Source: CAYURR01 sp964446745
Lineage (GTDB): Bacteria; Bacillota; Clostridia; Lachnospirales; WQUN01
Length of the DNA: 5,101 nucleotides
Direction: 5' to 3'
Assembly: GCA_964446745.1 (NCBI GenBank)
Contig: CAYURR010000196.1
Coordinates: 1-5,101, forward strand
A program made the position numbers and the translations under genes. The notes beneath the pieces are model-generated. The model saw nothing but the letters and a program-made list of their open reading frames with translations. It ran no database searches and was not told where the DNA came from. Position 1 is the first letter of the stretch, and each line of letters begins with the position of its first letter. Below are positions 1 through 5,101 of the stretch, one piece after another.

Positions 1-808
1 CGGTGGCGACGGTGATCGAAGCCATTTGCATAGAGGCCCTGTAGACTTGAATGTTAGATGAGCGGAACGCATTTGCCATTTGGTTTCCGAGGTCCATCGT
101 GGCCTCGACGACTATGCGGCGCAGTAATAGCTGCAGTGGTACAATCTTCGTGTTTTTGACGATGAACAGCATGCCGAGCCACCATTCGTTCCAGTAAGCC
201 ACCGCGTAGAACAGCGCGACCGTAGCCAATATCGGTTTCGCTACGGGCAACACAATCTGGAGCATGATGCGGATATCGTTTGCACCGTCGATCTTTGCGG
301 ATTCCTCCAGAGAATCGGGGATGGTGTTGAAGTAGTTCTTCATCAGTATCATGTTAAATACGCTGAACGAGTTCGGCACGATCATGACCAAGATGTTGTC
401 GATAAAACCCAGATCACGGAGCACTAGATACCAGGGTATCAAGCCGCCACCGAAATACATCGTGAAGATAAACAGATTGAACAACACATTTCGGCCGGGC
501 AGATCCTTTTGAGAGAATGCATAAGCCGCTGTCGTGGTTATAAACATAGACAATGCTGTGCCAAAGACCGTGATCGTAAACGTAGTCTTAAACGCGCGCA
601 TGAGCTGTGGATCGGAAAAGATGATCTGATAGTTGATCAGTGTGATGCTTTTAGGCCAAAGATATAGGGTAGGGCGCGCGACGTCCTCGTATTTGGCCAA
701 AGAGATTAGGAGCATATTGTAGAACGGAAACACGGCTATGAGCATCAGCAATGTGAGCACCGTGATGATGATAATGTCGTAGATGTTGTATTTGTGTTTT
801 AATCCCAT
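1..808 (-). CDS. Carbohydrate ABC transporter permease, LplC/YtcP type (3' end cut by window edge)
   Basis: Inner-membrane permease subunit of a CUT1-type sugar importer; it should pair with the LplB-type subunit encoded just upstream. Translation from ATG at 808 gives 269 complete codons with no stop before the window edge. Family members are about 290-300 residues, so roughly 25-30 C-terminal residues are missing. Hydrophobic segments lie near residues 12-35, 73-98, 108-131, 136-157 and 190-216. The cytoplasmic EAA loop that docks on the ATPase is at 168-188 (EESAKIDGA...IVLP). The segment YFGGGLIPWYLVLRDLGF (118-135) is typical of the LplC/YtcP branch. The gene starts 17 bp after the upstream permease stop, behind a weak G-rich Shine-Dalgarno (GGGGG at 816-820, 7 nt away), which suggests cotranscription. 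The substrate cannot be read from the sequence; complex oligosaccharides are common for this branch. Family call is firm. Confidence 0.93.
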   Translation of the reverse strand, partial: MGLKHKYNIYDIIIITVLTLLMLIAVFPFYNMLLISLAKYEDVARPTLYLWPKSITLINYQIIFSDPQLMRAFKTTFTITVFGTALSMFITTTAAYAFSQKDLPGRNVLFNLFIFTMYFGGGLIPWYLVLRDLGFIDNILVMIVPNSFSVFNMILMKNYFNTIPDSLEESAKIDGANDIRIMLQIVLPVAKPILATVALFYAVAYWNEWWLGMLFIVKNTKIVPLQLLLRRIVVEATMDLGNQMANAFRSSNIQVYRASMQMASITVAT

Positions 809-825
809 ACATTCGCCCCCATAAA

Positions 826-1821
826 CTATAACAGACCTTCTTCGCCGATGAACTTGGCGATCTGGTTGGCCGAGAGTAGCAGGATGAAGTTACATACCGC
901 CTTAAACATACCCGTAGCGACGGTCATCGAATAATTGCGTGCGCCGTCCTGAAACGCATAACGGTATATCCATGTATCGATGATATCCGAGGAGGAAAGC
1001 ACCGCGGTGTTATAGAAGTTAAAGATCTGATCGAAGCCTGCGTTTAATATACCGCCGCATGCAAGTATCAGCATGATTACGATAGTAGGTTTAATACTGG
1101 GCAGTGTGATGTGCCATAAACAGTGGCCTCTGTGCGCACCGTCTACGATCGCCGCCTCGTATAGTGACGGGTCAATGCCCGCTATGGCCGCGAGGTAGAT
1201 GATCGAGCCCCAACCTGCACCCTTCCAGATGTTTGTGACATGCAGCAGCACGCGGAATATCAACGGGTTTTGCAGAAAAGGTACGGGTTGCCCGCCGCCT
1301 GCGACCAATGCCTGATTGATAACGCCGGTGGTGTTGAAGATGCCACTCAGTATACCTACGACCAACACCCATGATAGAAAGTTTGGAAAGGTGTAGGCGG
1401 TTTGGTAAATCTGCTTGAGCTTTGGCAGACGCATTTCGTTGAGCATCAGAGCCAGTATGATGGGCATCGGAAACTCAAATAGCAATCTGCCGAGGCTGAT
1501 CGTGATGGTGTTTTTAAACGCGTTCCAGAAATCCGGCTTTGAAACGAGCAAGTAGAACCACTTAAACCCAGCCCATTCCATATTCATGATCTGACCGATA
1601 TAGCGCAACACAGGTAAATCTCCGAGTGCACTGGGCCTGTTGAACGCAAAGGTCTTGAACGCGAGCACGATACCGTACATCGGCAAATAACTAAACACTA
1701 AAATGAATAGCAAAGCAGGCAGTAGCATTATGTAAAAATATCTGTACTTCCACAATGCTTCAATAAAACCTGCACGCTTTTTCACAGTGGGTAGTGCCGA
1801 GACGTTAGTTGAATTGTTCAA
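826..1821 (-). CDS. Carbohydrate ABC transporter permease, LplB type (first gene of operon, TTG start)
   Basis: The first membrane subunit of the sugar importer, 331 residues, a normal length for the family. Hydrophobic segments lie near 28-56, 104-127, 144-164, 203-216, 244-263 and 304-322. The EAA loop is at 222-241 (EAAIVDGAH...ITLP), preceded by the branch-typical WGSIIYLAAIAGIDPSLYE (204-222). The initiation codon is TTG at 1821-1819. An in-frame TAA lies directly before it, so the gene cannot start earlier. A perfect AAAGGAGGTG Shine-Dalgarno sits 9-11 nt upstream, and the next in-frame candidates (GTG codon 13, ATG codon 32) are too far from it. A consensus promoter lies just upstream. 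No ATPase gene is visible; known LplBC-type systems often share an MsmX-like ATPase encoded elsewhere, so that is expected rather than a defect. The solute-binding protein gene is probably left of the window (inference). Confidence 0.95.
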   Translation of the reverse strand: MNNSTNVSALPTVKKRAGFIEALWKYRYFYIMLLPALLFILVFSYLPMYGIVLAFKTFAFNRPSALGDLPVLRYIGQIMNMEWAGFKWFYLLVSKPDFWNAFKNTITISLGRLLFEFPMPIILALMLNEMRLPKLKQIYQTAYTFPNFLSWVLVVGILSGIFNTTGVINQALVAGGGQPVPFLQNPLIFRVLLHVTNIWKGAGWGSIIYLAAIAGIDPSLYEAAIVDGAHRGHCLWHITLPSIKPTIVIMLILACGGILNAGFDQIFNFYNTAVLSSSDIIDTWIYRYAFQDGARNYSMTVATGMFKAVCNFILLLSANQIAKFIGEEGLL

Positions 1822-1830
1822 TTATGCCAA

Positions 1831-1840
1831 CACCTCCTTT
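1831..1840 (-). promoter_or_regulatory. Ribosome binding site of the LplB-type permease
   Basis: On the minus strand this reads AAAGGAGGTG, fully complementary to the 3' end of Bacillota 16S rRNA. The GGAGG core ends 11 nt before the TTG at 1821. This very strong site decides in favour of the rare TTG start over the later in-frame GTG and ATG codons. Confidence 0.85.
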
Positions 1841-1850
1841 TCTTTACACG

Positions 1851-1878
1851 ATTATAACAAAATGATACCATATGTCAA
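1851..1878 (-). promoter_or_regulatory. Consensus sigma-A-type promoter of the permease operon
   Basis: On the minus strand the -35 box is TTGACA (1878-1873) and the -10 box is TATAAT (1856-1851). Both match the housekeeping consensus exactly, with a 16-bp spacer. Transcription should start near 1844, giving a leader of about 25 nt that is mostly ribosome binding site. A promoter this strong in front of sugar transport genes would normally need a repressor; the near-palindrome ATGATACCAT inside the spacer (1862-1871) is a possible site, but this is inference. No CcpA-type cre sequence was recognised. Confidence 0.88.
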
Positions 1879-1930
1879 GCAATGTGTTATGAAATGTTCA
1901 CAATCACGCGTGCACAAAAGGGGACGAAAC

Positions 1931-1981
1931 AAAAAAAGACTCACACGGATAAATACCTTTTTGATGGTATCATCCGTGTGA
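1931..1981 (-). terminator. Rho-independent terminator downstream of the aminopeptidase gene
   Basis: Read on the minus strand, the arm 1981-1972 (TCACACGGAT) pairs perfectly with 1950-1941 (ATCCGTGTGA). An inner 5-bp stem (1970-1966 with 1957-1953) continues the helix across a small bulge (one base against two), closing an 8-nt loop. Three bases after the stem comes a run of seven T (1937-1931). The structure begins 36 bp after the aminopeptidase stop codon and ends about 50 bp before the permease -35 box, so it should isolate the two transcription units. The outer arm is built from the ATCCGTG repeat found next to it. On the plus strand only a TTTT run follows and no gene ends there, so I call it for the minus strand only. 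Confidence 0.85.
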
Positions 1982-2008
1982 ATCCGTTTTATCCGTGTCT
2001 ATCCGTGG
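1972..2008. repeat. Cluster of four ATCCGT-containing short tandem repeats
   Basis: On the plus strand ATCCGT occurs at 1972, 1982, 1991 and 2001, a spacing of 10, 9 and 10 bp. Three of the four copies continue as ATCCGTG. A fifth copy in inverted orientation (ACGGAT, 1945-1950) forms the opposite arm of the terminator. The cluster lies wholly between the stop codon of the aminopeptidase gene and the permease promoter. From general knowledge, arrays of ATCCGTG/CACGGAT units occur as dispersed extragenic repeats in many bacterial genomes. Whether this is a member of such a family in this genome cannot be judged from one window. Confidence 0.75.
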
Positions 2009-2016
2009 TAATTTTT

Positions 2017-3819
2017 TTATTGCTCTACCTTGATATAGCCCTTAAGCCAGCTGACCTCCTCGTCTGACAGTAACGGAGACAGTAGCGTCAGCACCTCTTT
2101 GTTATATGCGTTCAACCAGACGAGATCCTTTGCGTTTAAGATATCGGTATCTATTCCCCTCGGGTCGATCGGGCAAAGTGATATCGTTTTGAAATGCATA
2201 AATTGTCCAAATTCCGATTTCATATAGCCCTCGCAGAGCAAGGTGTTCTCGGTGCGGATACCATATGCGCCCTCGATATAGAGGCCGGGCTCATTGGTTG
2301 TGATCATGCCCTCTTCGAACTTAATGTCTCTGGACTTCATTCCTATATTCTGAGGGCCTTCGTGCACGTTTAAACAAAAGCCCAACCCGTGTCCGGTGCC
2401 ATGGTTAAAATCCTTCAGATGCTCCCAGAGCGGCATACGTGCGAAGGTATCGAGGTTCGCGCCCGACGCACCATAGATAAACACAGCCTGCGCAAGCGAG
2501 ATGTGTGATTTGAGTACAAGCGAAAAGTCTCGCCTCATCTCCGGACTGATCTCACCCAGTATCAAGGTACGTGTGGTATCCGTCGTGCCGAAGGTGTATT
2601 GCCCGCCGCTGTCGATGAGCAAAAAGCCCTCGTCCGTGACAGCCTTGCATTGCTCGGGGTTCGGCGAATAATGCGCCATCGCGGCGTTGTCCATATATGC
2701 GACGATGCTCGTAAACGACGGGCACAGATAATCTGGGTTCATGCCGCGTATCTCTTCGATTTTTTGCGAAATATCCCACTCGGTGAGGGGCTGTCCGGAT
2801 ATTTTCCTACTCGCGATTTCCTCCTCGAGCCACTTGATGATACGTACCAACGATGCGCCGTCATGCAGGTTGGCCTTTTCCATACATGCAATCTCGGTTG
2901 CGTTCTTCTTGGCCTTCATCGTGGTCGTAATATTTACCGTGAGCTTTTCCTTCGGGAAGTCCTGTATGATGGATGCCAATAACTCACAGGTGGATTCGGG
3001 GGAGTAGATCACTCGCGGCAGGGCAGTGTTTTTCTTTTCTATTTCCTTTATATATGAAAAGACCTCGTCATAACCCATTACGGTCACGCCGTCGTCCTTC
3101 AGTGTGTCTATCAGCGCACCCTCAATCCGGCAATCCGTAAATAACACAGCCTCATCCGGGCATATGACCGCATAGGCTGTAAAGTATGTGTACATCGTCG
3201 GGTTCTTGCGCCGCATGTTAAACAGATATGCGATATCGTCGAGTGTGGATAAGATATATACCTGCGCGTTCTTTTCCTGCATGGACTTGCGCACGGATGC
3301 CAACTTGTCAAAGCGTGATACCCCGCACAGCTCGAGCGGATGATCGATGGCCTCGCAGGCCTCGTCAGCCGGACGATCGGGCCAGAGCGCAGATAGTATA
3401 TCGATATCGGGCTTTATTGAAATACCCTTTATAGAAACGAGCTTACGCAGATCCTTTACCTTTGCGGCCGATATCGAACGCCCGTCAAAGCCGATGCAGC
3501 CGGTTTCGGGGGTATTGTCACGCGCATAGTCGTAAAAGTCCGGGACGTCCTTTTCTCCTTCCTTCATGAGTGTAACGCCGCTGTCCGCGAGCTGCGCGGC
3601 AGCTTGAATAAAGTAACGCCCATCGGTCCAGAGCCCCGCGAAGTCCTTTGTAATCAAAACCCGCCCGCTTGATCCCGTAAAGCCGGAAACAAATGAAATG
3701 CCGTTCCAGTAATCGGACGCGTTTTCGCTCATATGCGGATCGGATTTCGTGATCAGGTATGTGTCGATGCCGTGTTTTTCCATCGCCGCGCGGATGTCGG
3801 CCAATAAATGCTTGTTCAT
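2017..3819 (-). CDS. Aminopeptidase P family protein (Xaa-Pro aminopeptidase, peptidase M24B)
   Basis: Cytosolic metallopeptidase expected to remove the N-terminal residue from peptides with proline in second position, using two metal ions (usually Mn2+). It has 600 residues, the long three-domain form like human XPNPEP1 rather than the ~440-residue E. coli PepP: creatinase-like N-domain (about 6-140), a second such domain (about 170-320), catalytic pita-bread domain (about 325-540) and a C-terminal tail domain (about 545-600). Metal ligands are all present with family spacing: D403, D414, H477, E510 (NEPG) and E524 (RTEN). The substrate-site histidines H383 (AHYSP) and H486 (NVHEGP) are also kept. 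One oddity is residue 410: the usual DGTTD or EGTTD motif reads FGTTD. The start at 3819 is chosen because GGAGGAG lies 6 nt upstream. The frame is open to 3933, but the promoter -10 box lies inside that extension. No signal peptide is seen. Single-gene unit with its own promoter and terminator. Confidence 0.95.
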   Translation of the reverse strand: MNKHLLADIRAAMEKHGIDTYLITKSDPHMSENASDYWNGISFVSGFTGSSGRVLITKDFAGLWTDGRYFIQAAAQLADSGVTLMKEGEKDVPDFYDYARDNTPETGCIGFDGRSISAAKVKDLRKLVSIKGISIKPDIDILSALWPDRPADEACEAIDHPLELCGVSRFDKLASVRKSMQEKNAQVYILSTLDDIAYLFNMRRKNPTMYTYFTAYAVICPDEAVLFTDCRIEGALIDTLKDDGVTVMGYDEVFSYIKEIEKKNTALPRVIYSPESTCELLASIIQDFPKEKLTVNITTTMKAKKNATEIACMEKANLHDGASLVRIIKWLEEEIASRKISGQPLTEWDISQKIEEIRGMNPDYLCPSFTSIVAYMDNAAMAHYSPNPEQCKAVTDEGFLLIDSGGQYTFGTTDTTRTLILGEISPEMRRDFSLVLKSHISLAQAVFIYGASGANLDTFARMPLWEHLKDFNHGTGHGLGFCLNVHEGPQNIGMKSRDIKFEEGMITTNEPGLYIEGAYGIRTENTLLCEGYMKSEFGQFMHFKTISLCPIDPRGIDTDILNAKDLVWLNAYNKEVLTLLSPLLSDEEVSWLKGYIKVEQ

Positions 3820-3825
3820 TATGTA

Positions 3826-3832
3826 CTCCTCC
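3826..3832 (-). promoter_or_regulatory. Ribosome binding site of the aminopeptidase gene
   Basis: GGAGGAG on the minus strand, 6 nt before the ATG at 3819. It fixes the start at this codon, which gives the family-typical N-terminus MNKHLLADIRAAMEKHGID, instead of the upstream ATG at 3933, which has no comparable site. Confidence 0.85.
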
Positions 3833-3846
3833 GAGAATTTTTTTAG

Positions 3847-3855
3847 AGTATAGCA
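3847..3855 (-). promoter_or_regulatory. Extended -10 promoter of the aminopeptidase gene
   Basis: On the minus strand the sequence TGCTATACT (3855-3847) is an extended -10 element: TG, one base, then TATACT, which matches TATAAT at five of six positions. No good -35 box lies at the right distance (about 17 bp upstream reads TTTATT), as is common for extended -10 promoters. Transcription would start near 3840, giving a short leader of about 20 nt that contains the GGAGGAG site. Confidence 0.6.
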
Positions 3856-3868
3856 TGAAGTTTCCATT

Positions 3869-3903
3869 GAATAAATATAGAAATAAATGCAGAAATAAAT
3901 CAC
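3869..3903. repeat. A-rich imperfect 12-bp tandem repeat in the divergent intergenic region
   Basis: Three imperfect units begin at 3869 (GAATAAATATA), 3880 (GAAATAAATGCA) and 3892 (GAAATAAATCAC). Relative to the aminopeptidase promoter the tract covers roughly -30 to -60, where an AT-rich UP element contacting the RNA polymerase alpha subunit would sit. That role is inference from position and composition; it could also be ordinary AT-rich intergenic sequence. Confidence 0.5.
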
Positions 3904-3907
3904 AGCC

Positions 3908-3938
3908 TTGTCACCCTCCAGAACGCCATGCATATATT
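3908..3938 (+). promoter_or_regulatory. Candidate promoter of the murA-like gene
   Basis: TTGTCA (3908-3913, five of six to the -35 consensus) is followed after 19 bp by TATATT (3933-3938, five of six to the -10 consensus). The spacer is longer than the preferred 17 bp, so the call is tentative. A start near 3945 would leave a leader of about 40 nt that includes the hairpin at 3961-3986. No better plus-strand pair was seen in 3820-3960. Confidence 0.35.
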
Positions 3939-3960
3939 AGGAGTACGACTTATCAAAAAT

Positions 3961-3986
3961 ATGTGCCTTCTGGGGGTGTTGCACAT
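3961..3986 (+). promoter_or_regulatory. Hairpin presenting the Shine-Dalgarno and overlapping the murA-like start codon
   Basis: ATGTGC (3961-3966) is exactly complementary to GCACAT (3981-3986), giving a 6-bp stem around a 14-nt loop. The loop carries the only Shine-Dalgarno-like sequence of the gene (GGGGGTG, 3972-3978). The stem includes the first two bases of the AUG at 3985. Such a structure could affect initiation, but a 6-bp stem is small and may be fortuitous. Confidence 0.4.
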
Positions 3987-5101
3987 GGGAGAATACCGAA
4001 TCCGAGGCCAAAATAAGCTGTACGGCCAGGTAGCGATCGGAGGCGGGAAGAACGCTGTTTTGCCGATATTGGCAGCGGCGATACTCAATCAAGGCGAGAG
4101 CGTGATACACAATTGCCCGAGGATATCGGATACACTGATTACAGCGCAGATACTGGAGGCGATCGGCTGCAAGACGCGGTGGGAAGGCAATACGTTGATC
4201 GTAGATGCTTCGGGCATAAATAGTCATGAGGTACCCGAGGAGCATGTAGGCAAGATGCGATCGTCCATTATTTTCTTGGGGAGCCTGTTGAGCCTGTTTG
4301 GGCATGTGAGGGTCAGTTATCCGGGAGGGTGTCCGCTCGGCGAACGTCCCATCGACCAGCATAAAAAGGCCGTAAAGGAAATGGGCGGCGAGTTCATCGA
4401 CGAGCATGGCAGTATCATTTGCACGGCGGAGCGTCTGCAGGGTAGCCGCATAAACTTCGACGTGCCGAGTGTGGGCGCGACAGAGAATGCGATGCTGATG
4501 GCGGTCAGGGCCGAGGGGCAGACGGTTTTGTGTAACGCCGCTAGAGAACCCGAGATCGTAGATCTGCAGACATTTTTAAATGCGATGGGCGCGGATGTAA
4601 ACGGTGCAGGCACGAGCGTGATCGTGATAAACGGCGTAAAGAAATTGCACGGAGCTGAGCACACAGTGATGCCGGACCGGATCGTTGCTGGCACATATTT
4701 AGCGGCGGCGGCGATCACGAGGGGCAAGATTCGCCTGACCAACACGGTAAACGAGCATCTGTTCCCGATCATCTCAAAGCTCAAAGACACGGGCTGTAAA
4801 TTCTTTGAGGAAAAGAATGCGCTGATAATGGAAGCACCCCCGATATTGAGGCCGATCGACTGCCTCCGGACCAATCCGCATCCGGGCTTCCCGACAGACA
4901 TGCAGCCGCAGATGACGGCCCTGCTGTCGTTAGCAAACGGTGCGAGCATCATTTCCGAGACGATATTCGAATCGCGTATGCGCCATATAGTGGAGCTTAA
5001 GCGCATGGGAGCTGATATCGTATTATCGACCGACGGCAAGACCTCGGTGGTTAGGGGTGTAAAGAAACTACTGGGCGCACAGGTTACATCCCATGATCTA
5101 C
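3985..5101 (+). CDS. murA: UDP-N-acetylglucosamine 1-carboxyvinyltransferase, MurA family (3' end cut by window edge)
   Basis: Cytosolic enzyme that transfers enolpyruvate from PEP to UDP-GlcNAc, the first committed step of peptidoglycan precursor synthesis; the fosfomycin target. The 372 visible codons match the MurA fold. K22-N23 sit in GGGKNAVLP. R92 is in KMRSS. The catalytic Cys116 is in the loop PGGCPLGERP (E. coli Cys115), followed by R121. SVGATEN is in the second half. The general base D305 (GFPTDMQ) and R331 (FESRMRH) fall at E. coli numbering. E. coli MurA has 419 residues, so about 45-50 are missing, including the R397 equivalent; the window ends just before the conserved DLR arginine. 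The ATG at 3985 gives the family-typical MGEYRIRG start behind GGGGGTG; an in-frame ATG at 3961 lacks a well-spaced site. Changes from the common pattern are GGGKN for SGAKN and ESR for ENR. Because Bacillota often carry two copies, this may be the second paralogue (murA2/murZ); the window cannot decide. Confidence 0.93.
   Translation, partial: MGEYRIRGQNKLYGQVAIGGGKNAVLPILAAAILNQGESVIHNCPRISDTLITAQILEAIGCKTRWEGNTLIVDASGINSHEVPEEHVGKMRSSIIFLGSLLSLFGHVRVSYPGGCPLGERPIDQHKKAVKEMGGEFIDEHGSIICTAERLQGSRINFDVPSVGATENAMLMAVRAEGQTVLCNAAREPEIVDLQTFLNAMGADVNGAGTSVIVINGVKKLHGAEHTVMPDRIVAGTYLAAAAITRGKIRLTNTVNEHLFPIISKLKDTGCKFFEEKNALIMEAPPILRPIDCLRTNPHPGFPTDMQPQMTALLSLANGASIISETIFESRMRHIVELKRMGADIVLSTDGKTSVVRGVKKLLGAQVTSHDL

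Noticed and set aside
1883..1902. CRP-like site upstream of the permease promoter (TGTG and CACA arms)
   Set aside because: Only the outer 4 bp are symmetric, and the internal spacing does not match the CRP consensus (TGTGA, 6 bp, TCACA).
1905..1912. Perfect 8-bp palindrome CACGCGTG upstream of the permease promoter
   Set aside because: It is a single short palindrome with no second copy and no recognised family consensus. It is too little to call an operator.
1972..2008. CRISPR-like array
   Set aside because: The repeated unit is only 6-9 bp at 9-10 bp spacing, so there are no spacers. It is a short tandem repeat, not a CRISPR.
1787..2067. Two short plus-strand frames (64 and 61 codons) crossing the permease promoter and terminator
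   Set aside because: They run through the promoter, the terminator hairpin and the ends of both flanking genes. They have no ribosome binding site and no family signal.
2599..2982. Plus-strand frame of about 127 codons inside the aminopeptidase gene, with smaller ones nearby
   Set aside because: It is a shadow of a well-conserved gene on the other strand, with no start signals and no recognisable protein features.
3820..3933. 38-codon N-terminal extension of the aminopeptidase from an ATG at 3933
   Set aside because: There is no usable Shine-Dalgarno. The extension would contain the promoter -10 box, and the ATG at 3819 has a GGAGGAG at ideal distance and a family-typical N-terminus.
3961..3984. 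Earlier in-frame ATG (3961) or GTG (3976) as the murA-like start
   Set aside because: The AGGAG upstream of 3961 is about 17 nt away, too far. MurA proteins typically begin right before the YxIRG segment, which the ATG at 3985 gives.
4317..5039. Long minus-strand open frame of about 240 codons opposite the murA-like gene, with another at 3937-4407
   Set aside because: Both lie antisense to a clear MurA coding sequence, have no ribosome binding site, and their translations are low-complexity Ser/Pro/Ile-rich or basic text without a recognisable domain.
1..5101. A new defence, mobile or otherwise undescribed multi-gene system
   Set aside because: All four genes belong to well-known metabolic families with intact key residues where visible. 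No integrase, transposase, toxin, nuclease or direct-repeat boundary is present.

Overview
The window looks like ordinary chromosome from a Bacillota (Firmicutes) bacterium, probably a Clostridia-type anaerobe. The evidence is consensus sigma-A-type promoters, strong GGAGG ribosome binding sites, a TTG start codon, LplB/LplC-type sugar permeases without an adjacent ATPase, and a Clostridia-flavoured MurA. The genus cannot be named from sequence alone.

Layout: (1) 1-1821, minus strand: two consecutive membrane permease genes of a carbohydrate ABC importer. The LplB-type subunit (826-1821) is transcribed first. The LplC/YtcP-type subunit (from 808 to beyond the left edge) follows after 17 bp. 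(2) 1822-2016: a 195-bp intergenic region. It holds the permease promoter (perfect TTGACA, 16 bp, perfect TATAAT), a hairpin-plus-T-run terminator for the gene to its right, and a cluster of ATCCGT-containing short repeats, one of which forms an arm of that terminator. (3) 2017-3819, minus strand: a complete 600-residue aminopeptidase P (Xaa-Pro aminopeptidase, M24 family) with all five metal ligands. (4) 3820-3984: a 165-bp AT-rich divergent regulatory region. It has an extended -10 promoter for the peptidase, A-rich 12-bp repeats behind it, and a small hairpin that displays the Shine-Dalgarno sequence of the gene to the right. (5) 3985-5101, plus strand: a MurA-type UDP-N-acetylglucosamine 1-carboxyvinyltransferase, complete at its N-terminus and cut by the right edge at residue 372.

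How the parts relate: these appear to be three independent transcription units (sugar import, proline-peptide degradation, peptidoglycan precursor synthesis). The promoter and terminator between the peptidase and the permeases insulate them from each other, so I do not infer a shared pathway. The permease pair should need a solute-binding protein (probably just beyond the left edge) and an ATPase encoded elsewhere.

I found no mobile element, CRISPR array, RNA gene or convincing new multi-gene system. What merits a second look is regulatory: the repeat-derived terminator, a 10-bp near-palindrome shared in inverted orientation between the permease promoter spacer and that terminator, and the start-codon hairpin of the murA-like gene.
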